A stretch of 40,661 nucleotides of DNA from Nocardia alni (GCF_019038435.1 NZ_JAGPOX010000088.1:1-40661); one strand, 5' to 3'; numbered from the stretch's first letter, positions 32,430 through 40,661 are shown. The notes: generated by a model not told the origin, from the letters alone. Translations and numbers: made by a program.

Positions 32430-33284
32430 GTGTCGGCGGTCGTCGTTTTCAGCAGCGGTGAGCTGTGGTTCGCCAATTCGCTCGGTTGGTACTCGTTCGT
32501 CGAGCGGGCGCGGGCCCGGTTACCGGATGCCGAGGGACTGGACGATTACGGGGTGTTCTTCGACATGATGTCCGACGAGGATCGGTTACCGGTGGCTCGA
32601 GCGCTACTGGGTGCGGCACGTGAGCTGCATCAGGAGGCGATCGCGGACGGCGAGGAGGGTAATGCCGACCACTCGCACCGCCTGGCGGAACTTCTGGAAG
32701 TGGAACTCGCTACGACCGAACGCCCGGTCGCCGTGCATTTCGGTATCGAGCGGTGGACCGCTGAACCGGCCACCTGGCAACGGATTTCCGCACGGGCTCG
32801 GGATGAACTCGAACAGCGCGGGCTGGGACAACTCGCCGATCGGCTGCGACCGGAGGGCATGCGTGTGGATCCCGGATACGACGAACAGTTCGTGCAGGCG
32901 CTCCTGGACACGGTCGAGGAACTCGCCACCCAGCCGCCGATCGACTCTCGGCTCCACATACTGGCTGACCACCTGGCCGCCCTCCTCGGCACGATCCAGC
33001 CGACGCGGCGACACATCTATTTCCCGGACGGAACGGACTGGATCACCACCATCACCGGCTGGGAGAGATTGGTGAGAAGGGCGGCGACGGTATCGACCGA
33101 GCGACCAGTCGGTGGCCTCGTTTCCCGGCGCGGTATCGCCTTTGCGCTGATGGACGAACCAACGGTGCGCTGCGCGATACACGCTCTGCATGTCGCCGCC
33201 ACCGCGCTGCTCACCGATCCGGAAACCGCCGAATCGGACCGAACGGACCTGCGCCGGCTACTCGACGAGGTCCGACCCGGTTAG
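32430..33284 (+). CDS. Protein of unknown function, 284 aa
   Basis: No family recognised. It begins VSAVVVFSSGELWFANSLGW, and continues with the acidic, mostly helical segments LPDAEGLDDYGVFFDMMSDE, HQEAIADGEEGNADHSHRLA and a C-terminal helix ending RTDLRRLLDEVRPG. No signal peptide, membrane helix or cofactor motif is visible. GTG 32430 is chosen because upstream in-frame residues back to GTG 32352 overlap the hydrolase remnant and look non-native; TTG 32427 is possible too. The ribosome binding site is weak. Codon bias supports a real gene. It converges with the MFS gene, 24 bp apart. Confidence 0.7.
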   Translation: MSAVVVFSSGELWFANSLGWYSFVERARARLPDAEGLDDYGVFFDMMSDEDRLPVARALLGAARELHQEAIADGEEGNADHSHRLAELLEVELATTERPVAVHFGIERWTAEPATWQRISARARDELEQRGLGQLADRLRPEGMRVDPGYDEQFVQALLDTVEELATQPPIDSRLHILADHLAALLGTIQPTRRHIYFPDGTDWITTITGWERLVRRAATVSTERPVGGLVSRRGIAFALMDEPTVRCAIHALHVAATALLTDPETAESDRTDLRRLLDEVRPG

Positions 33285-33308
33285 GCGCCGGGTTCCCGAT
33301 CGGGGTGG

Positions 33309-35027
33309 TTATCGGCCGTGCAGCTCCGCGAGGCTCTGCTGGACCATCGCCTCGTGGCGTTCGGCGTCCTCGCGGGCCTTGGACGGGCTCCAGCGGCCAC
33401 GCATCACGAAAACGAAGGGGATGAACAGCAATTGGGTGATGGCGCAGACCCACCACCACACCTGCCATTGCCGCGGGCCGTCGTGTCCTGCCTTCGCTAC
33501 TTCGGCCGAATGCGCCTTCAGGTAGGCCAGATCCGCCGTGGGAATCGGGTGCGAGCCCAGTTGGCGCAGAACGGCTTCGGCGCCCGCCGGATCCGTGGCC
33601 ACCTTCGCGTGGATGAGCTGTGTTACCGCGGTGGCGGCGACGGACGGGTCGGTGGGATGCGCGGCGAGCTGGGCGCTCACCTGCGGGGATAGGGCCGAGA
33701 GCGCGGCGGTCTGCTCGGGATAGGCCGCGACGATCGCCCCGACGCGCGAACCCTGGTCCACCAGTGTGGATGTCGCGGTGACCACGAGGGTGAACACCGC
33801 CAGGGAGATGGTGATCACGATGCGGATGGTCCAGCCGTAGATGGCCAGGCCGGTGGCGGTGGCGGCCGGGTTGTGCGCCTCGACGGTCTCGGTGTACGCG
33901 GCCATCCACGTGCAGTAGGCGAACGCGGCGCCGGCGGCGCCGATGGCCATCACCGCGGCGAACTCGTAATACGAGGTGTTCGGTCGGGTGGCGAGCAGGG
34001 CGAACACCGCCGTCGAGCAGCAGGCGACGACCGCGCCGACGATCATGAACGGCTTGCGCACTCGCAGTCGGTCGGACAGGACTCCGGCGACGATCAGCGC
34101 GATCGCGTCCGCGGCCCAGTACCAGTTGGCCAGGGCGTTGGCGCGAGCCTCGCTGTAGCCGAACGTGGTGACGAAGTAGACCACGAACAGGCCGACCGCG
34201 ATGTAGTAGAAGAACAGGAAGACGCTGATCGCGAAGGCGGAGCCGAAAACGTCCGGGCGCAGCAGTTGCCGCCAGTGCCCGCGCAGCGCCTGCTCCGGGT
34301 CGAGGCCGGCCGCGCGCGCCTCGACGAGCTGACGATCGCGCAGGCTCACCATCAGCTGATCCCGCAACTGCGGCGTGAGCTCGCGCAGACCGAGCAGTGC
34401 GATCACGGCGACCACGAGGCCGGAGATACCGCAGACGTAGAACTGGAATTGCCAGTCGGGATGAGTGGACAGGGTGTGGCTGGAGACCACGGTGACGACC
34501 AGGCTGCCCAGTACCGGACCCATGGTCCAGAACCCCATCGCCGAGGCGCGGCCCAGCTGGGGTGAGAAGTCGCGGATCAGTGCCGGCGTCGCCACCAGCA
34601 TGATCCCCTCCACGATGCTCAGTACGGCGAACAGCACTGTCCAGGCTGGCTTCTCGGTGACCCTGGGCAGCCCGACGACGACGATGAGGCCGGTGATGAA
34701 CAGGCCGACGACCACGAGATTCGCTCGCCCCCAACGGTCGGCCAGGCCCGCCGCCAGAGATCCGAAGGCCCCCACCAGATTTCCGAGCACCGAGACGAAG
34801 ATGTACTGGGTGAAGGTGAATCCGAAGCTGACTATGATCTTGGTGGCGACCGCGCCCTGGACGTACAGCTCGTAGTAGAGCACCACGGTGGCGAGCACGG
34901 TGATCAACAGGAATCCGTAACGCAGGGCCGTATCCGGATAGTGCGGCAACTGCCTATGCCAGATCCAGCCGAACGGGTAACCGGCCCGGCCTTCTCGCGT
35001 GGGGGTGTTGGCGGTGCTGTCGAGCAT
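33309..35027 (-). CDS. MFS transporter with a large extracytoplasmic loop
   Basis: 572 residues with about 12 membrane segments. The loop-2 MFS motif is seen as GLADRWGRANLVVVG and the mid-protein version as GVLSDRLRVRKPFMIVG. The unusual part is a ~100-residue Ala/Pro-rich segment between the eleventh and twelfth helices (from LVDQGSRVGAIVAAYPEQT to GHDGPRQ), predicted outside the cytoplasmic membrane. The protein ends KAREDAERHEAMVQQSLAEL. The substrate is unknown. GAGGTAGCC precedes ATG 35027. A palindromic operator candidate lies about 100 bp upstream. Confidence 0.9.
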   Translation of the reverse strand: MLDSTANTPTREGRAGYPFGWIWHRQLPHYPDTALRYGFLLITVLATVVLYYELYVQGAVATKIIVSFGFTFTQYIFVSVLGNLVGAFGSLAAGLADRWGRANLVVVGLFITGLIVVVGLPRVTEKPAWTVLFAVLSIVEGIMLVATPALIRDFSPQLGRASAMGFWTMGPVLGSLVVTVVSSHTLSTHPDWQFQFYVCGISGLVVAVIALLGLRELTPQLRDQLMVSLRDRQLVEARAAGLDPEQALRGHWRQLLRPDVFGSAFAISVFLFFYYIAVGLFVVYFVTTFGYSEARANALANWYWAADAIALIVAGVLSDRLRVRKPFMIVGAVVACCSTAVFALLATRPNTSYYEFAAVMAIGAAGAAFAYCTWMAAYTETVEAHNPAATATGLAIYGWTIRIVITISLAVFTLVVTATSTLVDQGSRVGAIVAAYPEQTAALSALSPQVSAQLAAHPTDPSVAATAVTQLIHAKVATDPAGAEAVLRQLGSHPIPTADLAYLKAHSAEVAKAGHDGPRQWQVWWWVCAITQLLFIPFVFVMRGRWSPSKAREDAERHEAMVQQSLAELHGR

Positions 35028-35126
35028 GGCTACCTCGCTGATCCGGCCGTCGACCGGCGTCGATCCAAGCAGTCCGGCTCGGCGAGATCACCGAGCCTGT
35101 GATCTGCGACACAATGCTGACTCGAG

Positions 35127-35142
35127 TTGAATCTGGAGTCAA
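35127..35142 (-). promoter_or_regulatory. Palindromic operator candidate upstream of the MFS gene
   Basis: TTGAATC-TG-GAGTCAA is a 16-bp palindrome with one mismatch, of the size bound by TetR-type repressors. It lies in the 330-bp divergent region between the MFS and PPOX genes. No regulator gene is adjacent. Confidence 0.3.
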
Positions 35143-35270
35143 GTCTTGGTCCTGTCGACCAGGGTGAATGAAAGCCGTTCTCGCTCAGCCGCTCTAGCTC
35201 ATCGAAACCGCTACGGGGATGTCACGACACCGACGGGCCGTCGATCGGCGAATCCGATGAGGTTAGAGTT

Positions 35271-35284
35271 GTGATGTATATCAC
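35271..35284 (+). promoter_or_regulatory. Perfect short palindrome upstream of the PPOX gene
   Basis: GTGAT-GTAT-ATCAC forms a perfect 5-bp inverted repeat in a locally AT-rich stretch, 74 bp before the PPOX start. It may mark the promoter or operator of that gene; a clear -35/-10 pair was not assigned. The rest of 35028-35357 shows no gene. Confidence 0.25.
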
Positions 35285-35357
35285 TATCGAGTGTATGGTT
35301 TCGCGCGTCGCCGAGCGGCCAGGAATAAACGACGCGGGGTCGGGTGTCTGATCATGC

Positions 35358-35789
35358 ATGCCGAAACCCTTTTCCGAGGTTGAGCGTCAGAAGTTTCTCG
35401 AGGCCAAGCACACGGCCGTGCTGTCGGTCCAAGCGGCGGATGGCCGGCCGCCGTTGAGCATTCCGATCTGGTACGACTACACCCCGGGTGGGGTGATCCG
35501 GATTCACACCAGCGACGGGAGTCGCAAGGCGCGGCTCATGCGCGCCGCCGGGGTGGTGACGGTGACCGTGCAGCGCGAAGAGCCGCCGTATCAGTACGTC
35601 AGCGTCGAAGGGACGATCGTCGATGCGACGAGCCCCGCGCCGCGGGACGTGCGGGAGGAGATCGCCGTGCGCTATCTCGGACCAGAGGGCGGTCGGGCGT
35701 TCGCCGATGCCATGCCCGTGGAAGGGTCGGTGCTGTTCAGCATTCGTCCTGACCGGTGGATCAGCCAGGACTATTCGGGAGATCTCTGA
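35358..35789 (+). CDS. PPOX-type flavin/F420-binding split-barrel protein
   Basis: 143 residues, pyridoxamine 5'-phosphate oxidase-like fold: FLEAKHTAVLSVQAADGRPP, SIPIWYDYTPGGVIRIHTSD and GSRKARLMRAAGVVTVTVQR. In actinobacteria such proteins bind F420, FMN or heme; which one cannot be told. ATG 35358 (MPKPFSEVERQKFL) matches the family start; the ribosome binding site is poor. It converges with the phosphodiesterase gene. Confidence 0.85.
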   Translation: MPKPFSEVERQKFLEAKHTAVLSVQAADGRPPLSIPIWYDYTPGGVIRIHTSDGSRKARLMRAAGVVTVTVQREEPPYQYVSVEGTIVDATSPAPRDVREEIAVRYLGPEGGRAFADAMPVEGSVLFSIRPDRWISQDYSGDL

Positions 35790-35818
35790 AAATCGTTCGG
35801 ACATCACCGAATAAGGAC

Positions 35819-35846
35819 GGGGTCGTGCCCGAGAGGGTGCGGCCCC
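35819..35846 (+). terminator. Rho-independent-type hairpin after the PPOX gene
   Basis: Twelve pairs, GGGGTCGTGCCC with GGGTGCGGCCCC, close a GAGA (GNRA) tetraloop. Three of the pairs are G-U wobbles in the plus-strand RNA, so the stem is complete only for rightward transcripts. It sits between the convergent genes. Confidence 0.6.
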
Positions 35847-35858
35847 GGGTATCCATCG

Positions 35859-36986
35859 CTATCCGGTGATCAGTGGGATCAGCTGTTCGGCGGAGGTCCG
35901 GGCGCCGTGGTGGCCGAGCAGCGTCGATTCCATCGGTTCGAGGCCGGGGCGGACGAGCACGCTGTTGCCCTGGGCGACGGCGACGAGGTCGCCGATGCGG
36001 CCGGTGATGATCGGGCCGGGCGGGGTGGGGCCGAACCAGTGTTCGTCCAACGCCTGCTCGCGGCTCACTATCGTTGCGTGCGTGGATAGTTCGCCGGTCC
36101 ATCGGGCCAGCACATCGGGCAGCGCGTCGGCGCGGTCGAGGTAGACGTGGCGCACGCGAGGCTCGCCGCCGATCAGCCGCACGTCGTGGTGCAGGTGCGG
36201 CCGGGTATCGAGATCGATCACCGCGTCCGCCCGGATCATTCCGTGGTCGCCCGTGATCAGGAGTGTGCACGTGGCCGGGAGATCGGTCAGCAGATCGGCG
36301 ACGCACCGATCGATATCGCCCAGAACCGAGAGCCACGGCGGCGATTCGGGGCCGTGGAGGTGACCGTTCGCGTCGAGATCGGGGAAGTAGGCGTAGACGA
36401 AGCGGCTCTGCCGATCCGAATGATCCGCGGCCGTGAGGATTCCGGCTCGCACCTGGTCGAGGGTGGTGGCCGGATGCAGTACTCCGTCCGCGCGGAACGA
36501 TGCCCGGGTCAGCCCGGAGCCGCGCTGATATTCGGGTACCACGTAGTGCACCTGCACGCCGTGCGCGGCGAGGTCCTGCAACCGGCTGGGATGCGGCTGC
36601 ACCGTCTCCGGCGGGTACGCCTCGCGCGCATCCGGTCCGGTCGCCGAGTCCAGGCTCCAGCGCAACGCGTTGAGCAGCCGTGGACCATCGGCATCGGGTA
36701 CCGCGAAGCTGTATCCGACGATGCCGTGTGTCGCACAGGGCGCGCCGATGGCCAGACTCGTGAGACTCGTCGCGGTGGTCGCGGGGAATCCGGCGGTCAG
36801 CGTGCCGGTGACGTGTGCGGTCAGCGTGGGCGCGACCTCCGGGTGCCGCGCGAGTAGTTCTGCGCCCAAACCGTCGATCAGCAGCATCACGACATCGCGA
36901 TTGGGCCTGAGCCCCAGCGGATCGGGCCCGCCCATCCCGAACGATGCGGCGACGGACGGCAGGATATCGGCGAGTGTATTGGACAT
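35859..36986 (-). CDS. Type I phosphodiesterase / nucleotide pyrophosphatase family protein
   Basis: 375 residues, alkaline phosphatase superfamily. Metal and catalytic residues are visible: Asp in VVMLLIDGLG, nucleophile Thr in GFPATTATSLTSLAIG, YFPDLDANGHLHG, ITGDHGMIR and the late His in LLGHHGARTSAEQL. Such enzymes cleave phosphodiesters or nucleotide pyrophosphates; the substrate is unknown. There is no signal peptide. ATG 36986 (MSNTLADILPSV) is used. The upstream region holds three 78-bp hairpin repeats. Confidence 0.9.
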   Translation of the reverse strand: MSNTLADILPSVAASFGMGGPDPLGLRPNRDVVMLLIDGLGAELLARHPEVAPTLTAHVTGTLTAGFPATTATSLTSLAIGAPCATHGIVGYSFAVPDADGPRLLNALRWSLDSATGPDAREAYPPETVQPHPSRLQDLAAHGVQVHYVVPEYQRGSGLTRASFRADGVLHPATTLDQVRAGILTAADHSDRQSRFVYAYFPDLDANGHLHGPESPPWLSVLGDIDRCVADLLTDLPATCTLLITGDHGMIRADAVIDLDTRPHLHHDVRLIGGEPRVRHVYLDRADALPDVLARWTGELSTHATIVSREQALDEHWFGPTPPGPIITGRIGDLVAVAQGNSVLVRPGLEPMESTLLGHHGARTSAEQLIPLITG

Positions 36987-37011
36987 CGCCGTCCATCATG
37001 CCGGTCCGTGC

Positions 37012-37089
37012 CCGGCCTCCCGCTGCATTTTTCCGCCCCGAGACTCTGGTTTCCGAGGATTCCGTCCGAAGAATGCAGAGGGAGGCCGG
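37012..37089. repeat. 78-bp inverted-repeat element, copy 1
   Basis: The outer arms, CCGGCCTCCCGCTGCATTTT and its near-complement at 37068-37089, pair over 22 positions with two non-Watson-Crick pairs. The middle contains CCGCCCCGAGACTCTG and TTCCGTCCGAAG. TTCTC follows the right arm, as in all copies. Confidence 0.85.
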
Positions 37090-37187
37090 TTCTCCGAGCC
37101 GCTCCCCGCGATGCCGACCCGGCACTACGCCCATGACCCGGTCTCAGGGCACGGCCGCCGCGCTGCACTCTGCGAGCAGACCGCACC

Positions 37188-37265
37188 CCGGCCTTTCGCT
37201 GCATTTTTCCGCCCCGAAACTCTGATTCCCGACAATTCCGCCCGAAGAATGCAGCCGGAGGCCGG
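37188..37265. repeat. 78-bp inverted-repeat element, copy 2
   Basis: Same length and ends as copy 1. The centre is nearly identical to copy 1 (CCGCCCCGAAACTCTGATTC, TTCCGCCCGAAGAATGCAG). A few bases in the arms differ (CCTTTC against CCGGAGG), giving a small internal bulge. TTCTC follows. Confidence 0.85.
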
Positions 37266-37358
37266 TTCTCCCATACCCCGCGACCCGCCAGCCATCAGCG
37301 CACGGCCACCACACCGAACCGCGCTCCGCGAGCCGACTCCACGCCACTACGCGATGAC

Positions 37359-37436
37359 CCGGCCTACCGCTGCATTTTCGTGGCTCGATCATCCGGTTTC
37401 GGACGAACGCGGGCGGAAAATGCGGCGGGAGGCCGG
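37359..37436. repeat. 78-bp inverted-repeat element, copy 3
   Basis: Same length and ends again. The centre has diverged (GTGGCTCGATCATCCGG), but the arms still pair: GCATTTTC with GAAAATGC is perfect, where copies 1 and 2 have a T-G pair. The sequence CACTACG plus GATGACCCGG before it also occurs after copy 1 (CACTACG then CATGACCCGG), so the repeat unit is longer than the hairpin. Confidence 0.8.
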
Positions 37437-37510
37437 TTCTCGCGCGCCGGACCGCTGGATCACCTTGTCGCGCAACTTGAATCGTTCATTCGGGGCGCTA
37501 TGGTGTGCTG

Positions 37511-37963
37511 ATGGACGGGCCCAACGGATTCGACGGAATACATCATCTGAAGGTTTTCGTCACCGATCTTGCCGCTGACCTCGCGTGGTGGGAGGCGCTC
37601 GTCGGGGCTCGGCGGGAGCCGAGTCTGGACCACCGCACGGCCGCCGGTGATCTGTTCGGCTGTCTCGTTCGGATTCCCGGTGTCGCACCGTATCTGGAAC
37701 TGCGGCTGGATCCGGCCGCGGCAGGGCGGACCGCCGGGCTCGATCCCATCACCTTCGCGGTCCGGACCAGGGATGACCTGGTCGGGCTGGGCGAGCGCCT
37801 GGATGGTCGCGGGATCGAGCACTCTCCGGTGCTGCGTGGGCTGGCGGGGTGGGTACTGGTCGCGCGTAGTCCGAGCCTGCAGTCCGTGCGGTTCTACACG
37901 CGTGAGACCCATGAGTGGGACCCGGCTGGGGCGGATGGTGATTCACCGTGGCTCGCGCCGTGA
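37511..37963 (+). CDS. VOC-like (glyoxalase fold) protein
   Basis: 150 residues: GIHHLKVFVTDLAADLAWWE, FGCLVRIPGVAPYLELRLDP, then a second half ITFAVRTRDDLVGLGERLDG and SPSLQSVRFYTRETHEWDP. The order of strands matches two VOC modules, although the second lacks an obvious metal Glu. Function unknown. ATG 37511 is used; GTG 37505 is possible. It begins 74 bp after the last hairpin repeat. Confidence 0.75.
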   Translation: MDGPNGFDGIHHLKVFVTDLAADLAWWEALVGARREPSLDHRTAAGDLFGCLVRIPGVAPYLELRLDPAAAGRTAGLDPITFAVRTRDDLVGLGERLDGRGIEHSPVLRGLAGWVLVARSPSLQSVRFYTRETHEWDPAGADGDSPWLAP

Positions 37964-38093
37964 GCTGAGGTTTTCTCGCGCTCGGCCCCGGCTGGCGGTC
38001 GATCTCGTCGGCCGTGCCGGGATTCGTCGTACGGTGGATGTCGATCGAGTCTGAGCGAGCGGACGACCGGCAGAGCCGAGCGAGGGAGCGAGC

Positions 38094-39599
38094 ATGTTCT
38101 ACGACATCGCCGTGGAGGATCCGGACCGGGTCGCGGTGATCGATCCCGCCGGGCGTCCGGTGAGTTTCGGGCAGCTGTTCGCGCGAGCGAATCGGCTGAC
38201 GCACGCACTGCGAGGGCTGGGGGCCGGTGTGGGCGACGGGGTGGTCGTGGTCGTGCGCAACGGGTTCGCTTATTACGAAATGCTTTTGGCGACAATGCAG
38301 ATGGGGGTCTACTTCACCCCGGTGAACTACCGGTCGACGCCCGCGGAGATCGCGTACATCGTCGAGAACAGCGGTGCGCGCGTGGTCGTCGCCGATGCGG
38401 ACATAGCGGTGACCTGCACCTGGGTGCTGGACGAGTTGGGCATCACGGAGCAGCGGCGATTCTCGATCGGGCCGGTCGAGGGATGGTCGGATTTCGAGAG
38501 CTGGGGCGCGGATCAGCCCAGCGGCGCCCCGGCGGATCGCACTGCGGGGCAGACGATGTTGTACACCTCGGGGACGACCGGGCGGCCCAAGGGAGTTCGG
38601 CGTCCGCTGTCCGGGCAGCCCCCCGCCCTGCATCCCGACGGCATACAGACCCTGCGGGCCTTCGGATTACGTCCCGGCGCGGGCGTACATCTGGTGGCCT
38701 GCCCGCTGTATCACGCCGCGCCGGGCACATTCTCCATGGGCGCACTGCATCTCGGGCACACCCTGGTGCTGATGGACCGGTTCGACGCGCAGCGCACGCT
38801 CGGACTGATCGAGCAGTACCGGGTTACCAGCACCCATCTCGTGCCGACGATGTTCCACCGCATGCTGCGCCTGCCCGAACGGGTCCGTTCCGGTCACGAC
38901 CTGTCCTCGCTCAGCAGCGTCATGCACGGGGCCGCCCCGTGTCCACCGCAGGTCAAGCAGGAGATGATCGACTGGCTGGGTCCGGTCGTGGTCGAGTACT
39001 ACGGCGCCTCCGAGGGCATGGTCTCGATCGTGCCGACGGCCGAGTGGCTGAAGGCGCCGGGCACCGTGGGGCGTCCGCTGCCCTCGGTCCAGGTGCGGGT
39101 TCTCGACGACGACGGTGCGGAGCTGCCGCCCGGTGAGCCCGGAATACTGTATTTCCACTCCGCGTCCACCCAGCTCGACTACCACGGTGACGCGGAGAAG
39201 ACCGCGGCCGCGCGCCGCGGTGAGCTGTTCACCGTCGGCGATGTCGGCTACCTCGATGAGGAAGGTCGAATCTTCCTGTGCGACAGGCGAACCGACCTGA
39301 TCCTGTCCGGTGGTGTCAATATTTACCCCGCCGAGATCGAGGGCAGGCTGCTCGCGCATCCGGAGGTCGCCGACGCCGCGGTCATCGGTGAACCCGACCC
39401 CGAATGGGGTCAGCGCGTCGTCGCTTTCGTCCAGCCCGTGCCGGAAAGCGTCGGCGACGAGAGCCTGGCTCGGCGTCTGACGGATCATTGCCGCGCGGCG
39501 CTGGCGGGATTCAAGATCCCCAACCGCTTCGAGTTCCGAGATGAGTTGCCCCGCACCGAAACCGGGAAGATGCTGCGCCGCGCCCTCCGCGCTCGGTGA
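38094..39599 (+). CDS. Acyl-CoA synthetase (AMP-binding family)
   Basis: 501 residues. It activates a carboxylic acid with ATP and joins it to CoA. Motifs: MLYTSGTTGRPKGVRR (P-loop, ~155), YYGASEGM (~300), GDVGYLDEEGRIFLCDR, and the C-terminal SGGVNIYPAEIEG and PRTETGKMLRR with the adenylation Lys. The length and N-terminus (MFYDIAVEDPDRVAVIDPAG) are typical of actinobacterial medium/long-chain FadD-like enzymes; the substrate is not predictable. GAGGGAGCGAGC precedes ATG 38094. It could be co-transcribed with the VOC-like gene 130 bp upstream. Confidence 0.93.
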   Translation: MFYDIAVEDPDRVAVIDPAGRPVSFGQLFARANRLTHALRGLGAGVGDGVVVVVRNGFAYYEMLLATMQMGVYFTPVNYRSTPAEIAYIVENSGARVVVADADIAVTCTWVLDELGITEQRRFSIGPVEGWSDFESWGADQPSGAPADRTAGQTMLYTSGTTGRPKGVRRPLSGQPPALHPDGIQTLRAFGLRPGAGVHLVACPLYHAAPGTFSMGALHLGHTLVLMDRFDAQRTLGLIEQYRVTSTHLVPTMFHRMLRLPERVRSGHDLSSLSSVMHGAAPCPPQVKQEMIDWLGPVVVEYYGASEGMVSIVPTAEWLKAPGTVGRPLPSVQVRVLDDDGAELPPGEPGILYFHSASTQLDYHGDAEKTAAARRGELFTVGDVGYLDEEGRIFLCDRRTDLILSGGVNIYPAEIEGRLLAHPEVADAAVIGEPDPEWGQRVVAFVQPVPESVGDESLARRLTDHCRAALAGFKIPNRFEFRDELPRTETGKMLRRALRAR

Positions 39600-39652
39600 A
39601 TCGGCGGCATCGGTGAGCGCGATATCCGCCGCGCAACGAATGCTCGCCGCGA

Positions 39653-40267
39653 TTATTTGCCCACGGTGAAATACAGGTGGGTGGCGTAGGGCGATTCGAC
39701 CACGCGGGTTCGTTCCAGCTCGATGGTTCGGTCACCGAGGTGGTCGAACAGGCGTTTACCCGCGCCCAGCAGTACCGGCGCCACATGCAGGCGCAATTCA
39801 TCGACCAGACCGGCGGCCAGGAATTGCTGGATGACGTTCGCGCCGCCGCCGATCCCCACGTCCTTTCCCTCGGCCACCGCGCGAGCCTGGTCCAGGGCGC
39901 TGTGGATGCCGTCGGTGACGAACGTGAACGGCGATTCGACATTCGCCCACTTCGACGGAACCGAATGCGTCACAACGAAGTACCGCGCGTCCGGCCCACC
40001 GGGCGGGTTGCCGCCCCAGCCGTCGGTGACGTCGAACATGCGCCTGCCGATGATGCCCGCCCCGATCGAACTCACGGCCTGCGCCAGCACCTCCCGATCG
40101 GCCTCCTGCGGCGCGAACGGATGCCCGCCCGCATACGTCCACGGCCCGCCCATCACCCAGTTGTGCAGGCATTCGCCGCGCTCACCGAGCCCAGCCCCGG
40201 GACCGTCGTTCGGCCCGGTGATATATCCGTCCACCGACATCGTGATATCCGCGACAACCCGAGTCAT
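39653..40267 (-). CDS. Dihydrofolate reductase/RibD C-terminal-like protein
   Basis: 204 residues with the RibD-C/DHFR-like fold: RVVADITMSVDGYITGPNDG at the start, IGAGIIGRRMFDVTDGWGG, DVGIGGGANVIQQFLAAGLV (nucleotide-binding GGGANV) and VDELRLHVAPVLLGAGKRLF. Family members reduce unknown substrates with NADPH; few have a known role. AGGAGGAAGG lies before ATG 40267. It is convergent with the acyl-CoA synthetase and divergent from the lipoprotein gene. Confidence 0.9.
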   Translation of the reverse strand: MTRVVADITMSVDGYITGPNDGPGAGLGERGECLHNWVMGGPWTYAGGHPFAPQEADREVLAQAVSSIGAGIIGRRMFDVTDGWGGNPPGGPDARYFVVTHSVPSKWANVESPFTFVTDGIHSALDQARAVAEGKDVGIGGGANVIQQFLAAGLVDELRLHVAPVLLGAGKRLFDHLGDRTIELERTRVVESPYATHLYFTVGK

Positions 40268-40440
40268 GACCTTCCTCCTGTGTGAGATGCACGCCTATAC
40301 CGGATGGACGACGGGCGGTCCGGAAAATCATCGGTAGATGAGACTCGAGTATCCCGGAAACGGGGCGGAAGAAGCTTCATATCCGTGCTGTGGCGAGGCA
40401 CTATCGATTCCGATACTGACCTCACCGATGGGAGGCGGGG

Positions 40441-40661
40441 ATGCGGTGGCTGGGCTCGAGGATCGCGCTGGTGGTCGCGATGGCGCTGGTGGTCGCGGGG
40501 TGCACGGCCGGGCGTGCGGAGCAGCCGTTGCGGTTCGAGGTCTCCGAAGGCGGGAATCTGAACTACTTTCTGCGGGACGGCGGTACCGCGGCGCATCTGG
40601 TGTTGCGGGCGGGGCCGAATCCGCGTCTGGTGGTGGCGTTTCCCGCGGGTAACAGTGGGGT
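40441..40661 (+). CDS. Lipoprotein, N-terminal part only (partial)
   Basis: Runs off the right edge after 73 codons. MRWLGSRIALVVAMALVVAGC is a lipoprotein signal peptide, with VVAGC as lipobox. The mature part begins TAGRAEQPLRFEVSEGGNLN and continues YFLRDGGTAAHLVLRAG, PNPRLVVAFPAGNSG. The family is not recognised from this much. GGGAGG lies 5 bp before ATG 40441. Confidence 0.75.
   Translation, partial: MRWLGSRIALVVAMALVVAGCTAGRAEQPLRFEVSEGGNLNYFLRDGGTAAHLVLRAGPNPRLVVAFPAGNSG

Noticed and set aside
28466..32476. Very long minus-strand frame (1336 codons) opposite the NB-ARC gene
   Set aside because: It is the antisense shadow of a repetitive, GC-rich coding sequence. Its protein is low-complexity and repeats in step with the TPR units, while the sense strand has clear NB-ARC motifs.

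Overview
The window is high-GC actinobacterial DNA. A WXG100-like/CpnT-type toxin N-terminus, short SPII lipoproteins, a CsbD protein, PPOX, epoxide hydrolase and NB-ARC/TPR genes, GTG starts and GC-rich third codon positions point to Nocardia or a close relative in the Mycobacteriales. This is inference; no rRNA or other marker gene is present.

Layout. 0-0.64 kb: start of a leftward WXG100-like secreted-toxin gene. 0.64-2.2 kb: gene-poor DNA of lower GC with hairpins, one doubtful small ORF and a possible promoter. 2.2-5.9 kb: a reduced type I-C CRISPR-Cas effector operon. The last ~95 codons of cas3 survive directly in front of intact, translationally coupled cas5-cas8c-cas7. No cas1, cas2, cas4, full cas3 or regular CRISPR array is visible. 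6.1-7.0 kb: a ZIP metal transporter behind a promoter overlapped by a DtxR/IdeR-like box. 7.3-9.4 kb: GNAT acetyltransferase, YciI-like protein and dienelactone hydrolase. 9.7-17.2 kb: small-molecule metabolism (MmyB-type regulator divergent from an epoxide hydrolase, GT1 glycosyltransferase, ABM monooxygenase, amidase, aldo/keto reductase) mixed with broken genes. 17.7-20.8 kb: PucR-type regulator, lipoprotein, CsbD and DUF4097-like protein. 21-26 kb: SMI1/KNR4 remnant, Nudix hydrolase, a basic protein of unknown function and a 944-residue lectin/discoidin multidomain protein. 26.5-32 kb: pirin, VOC protein, a large NB-ARC protein with thirteen 40-residue TPR units, and an Imm42-like protein. 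32.2-40.7 kb: hydrolase remnant, unknown protein, MFS transporter, PPOX protein, phosphodiesterase, three 78-bp hairpin repeats, VOC-like protein, acyl-CoA synthetase, DHFR-like reductase and the start of a lipoprotein.

The window reads as an accessory region with much turnover. At least five intergenic stretches hold recognisable pieces of deleted genes: cas3, an epoxide hydrolase, an SDR, an SMI1 protein and an alpha/beta hydrolase. Several defence- or conflict-type genes are scattered through it: the I-C effector module, the NB-ARC/TPR protein, the Imm42-like protein, the WXG toxin and the SMI1 remnant. The best candidates for something new are the Cas3-truncated I-C module, the lectin/DUF6461/DUF6924-like fusion and the triplicated hairpin element.
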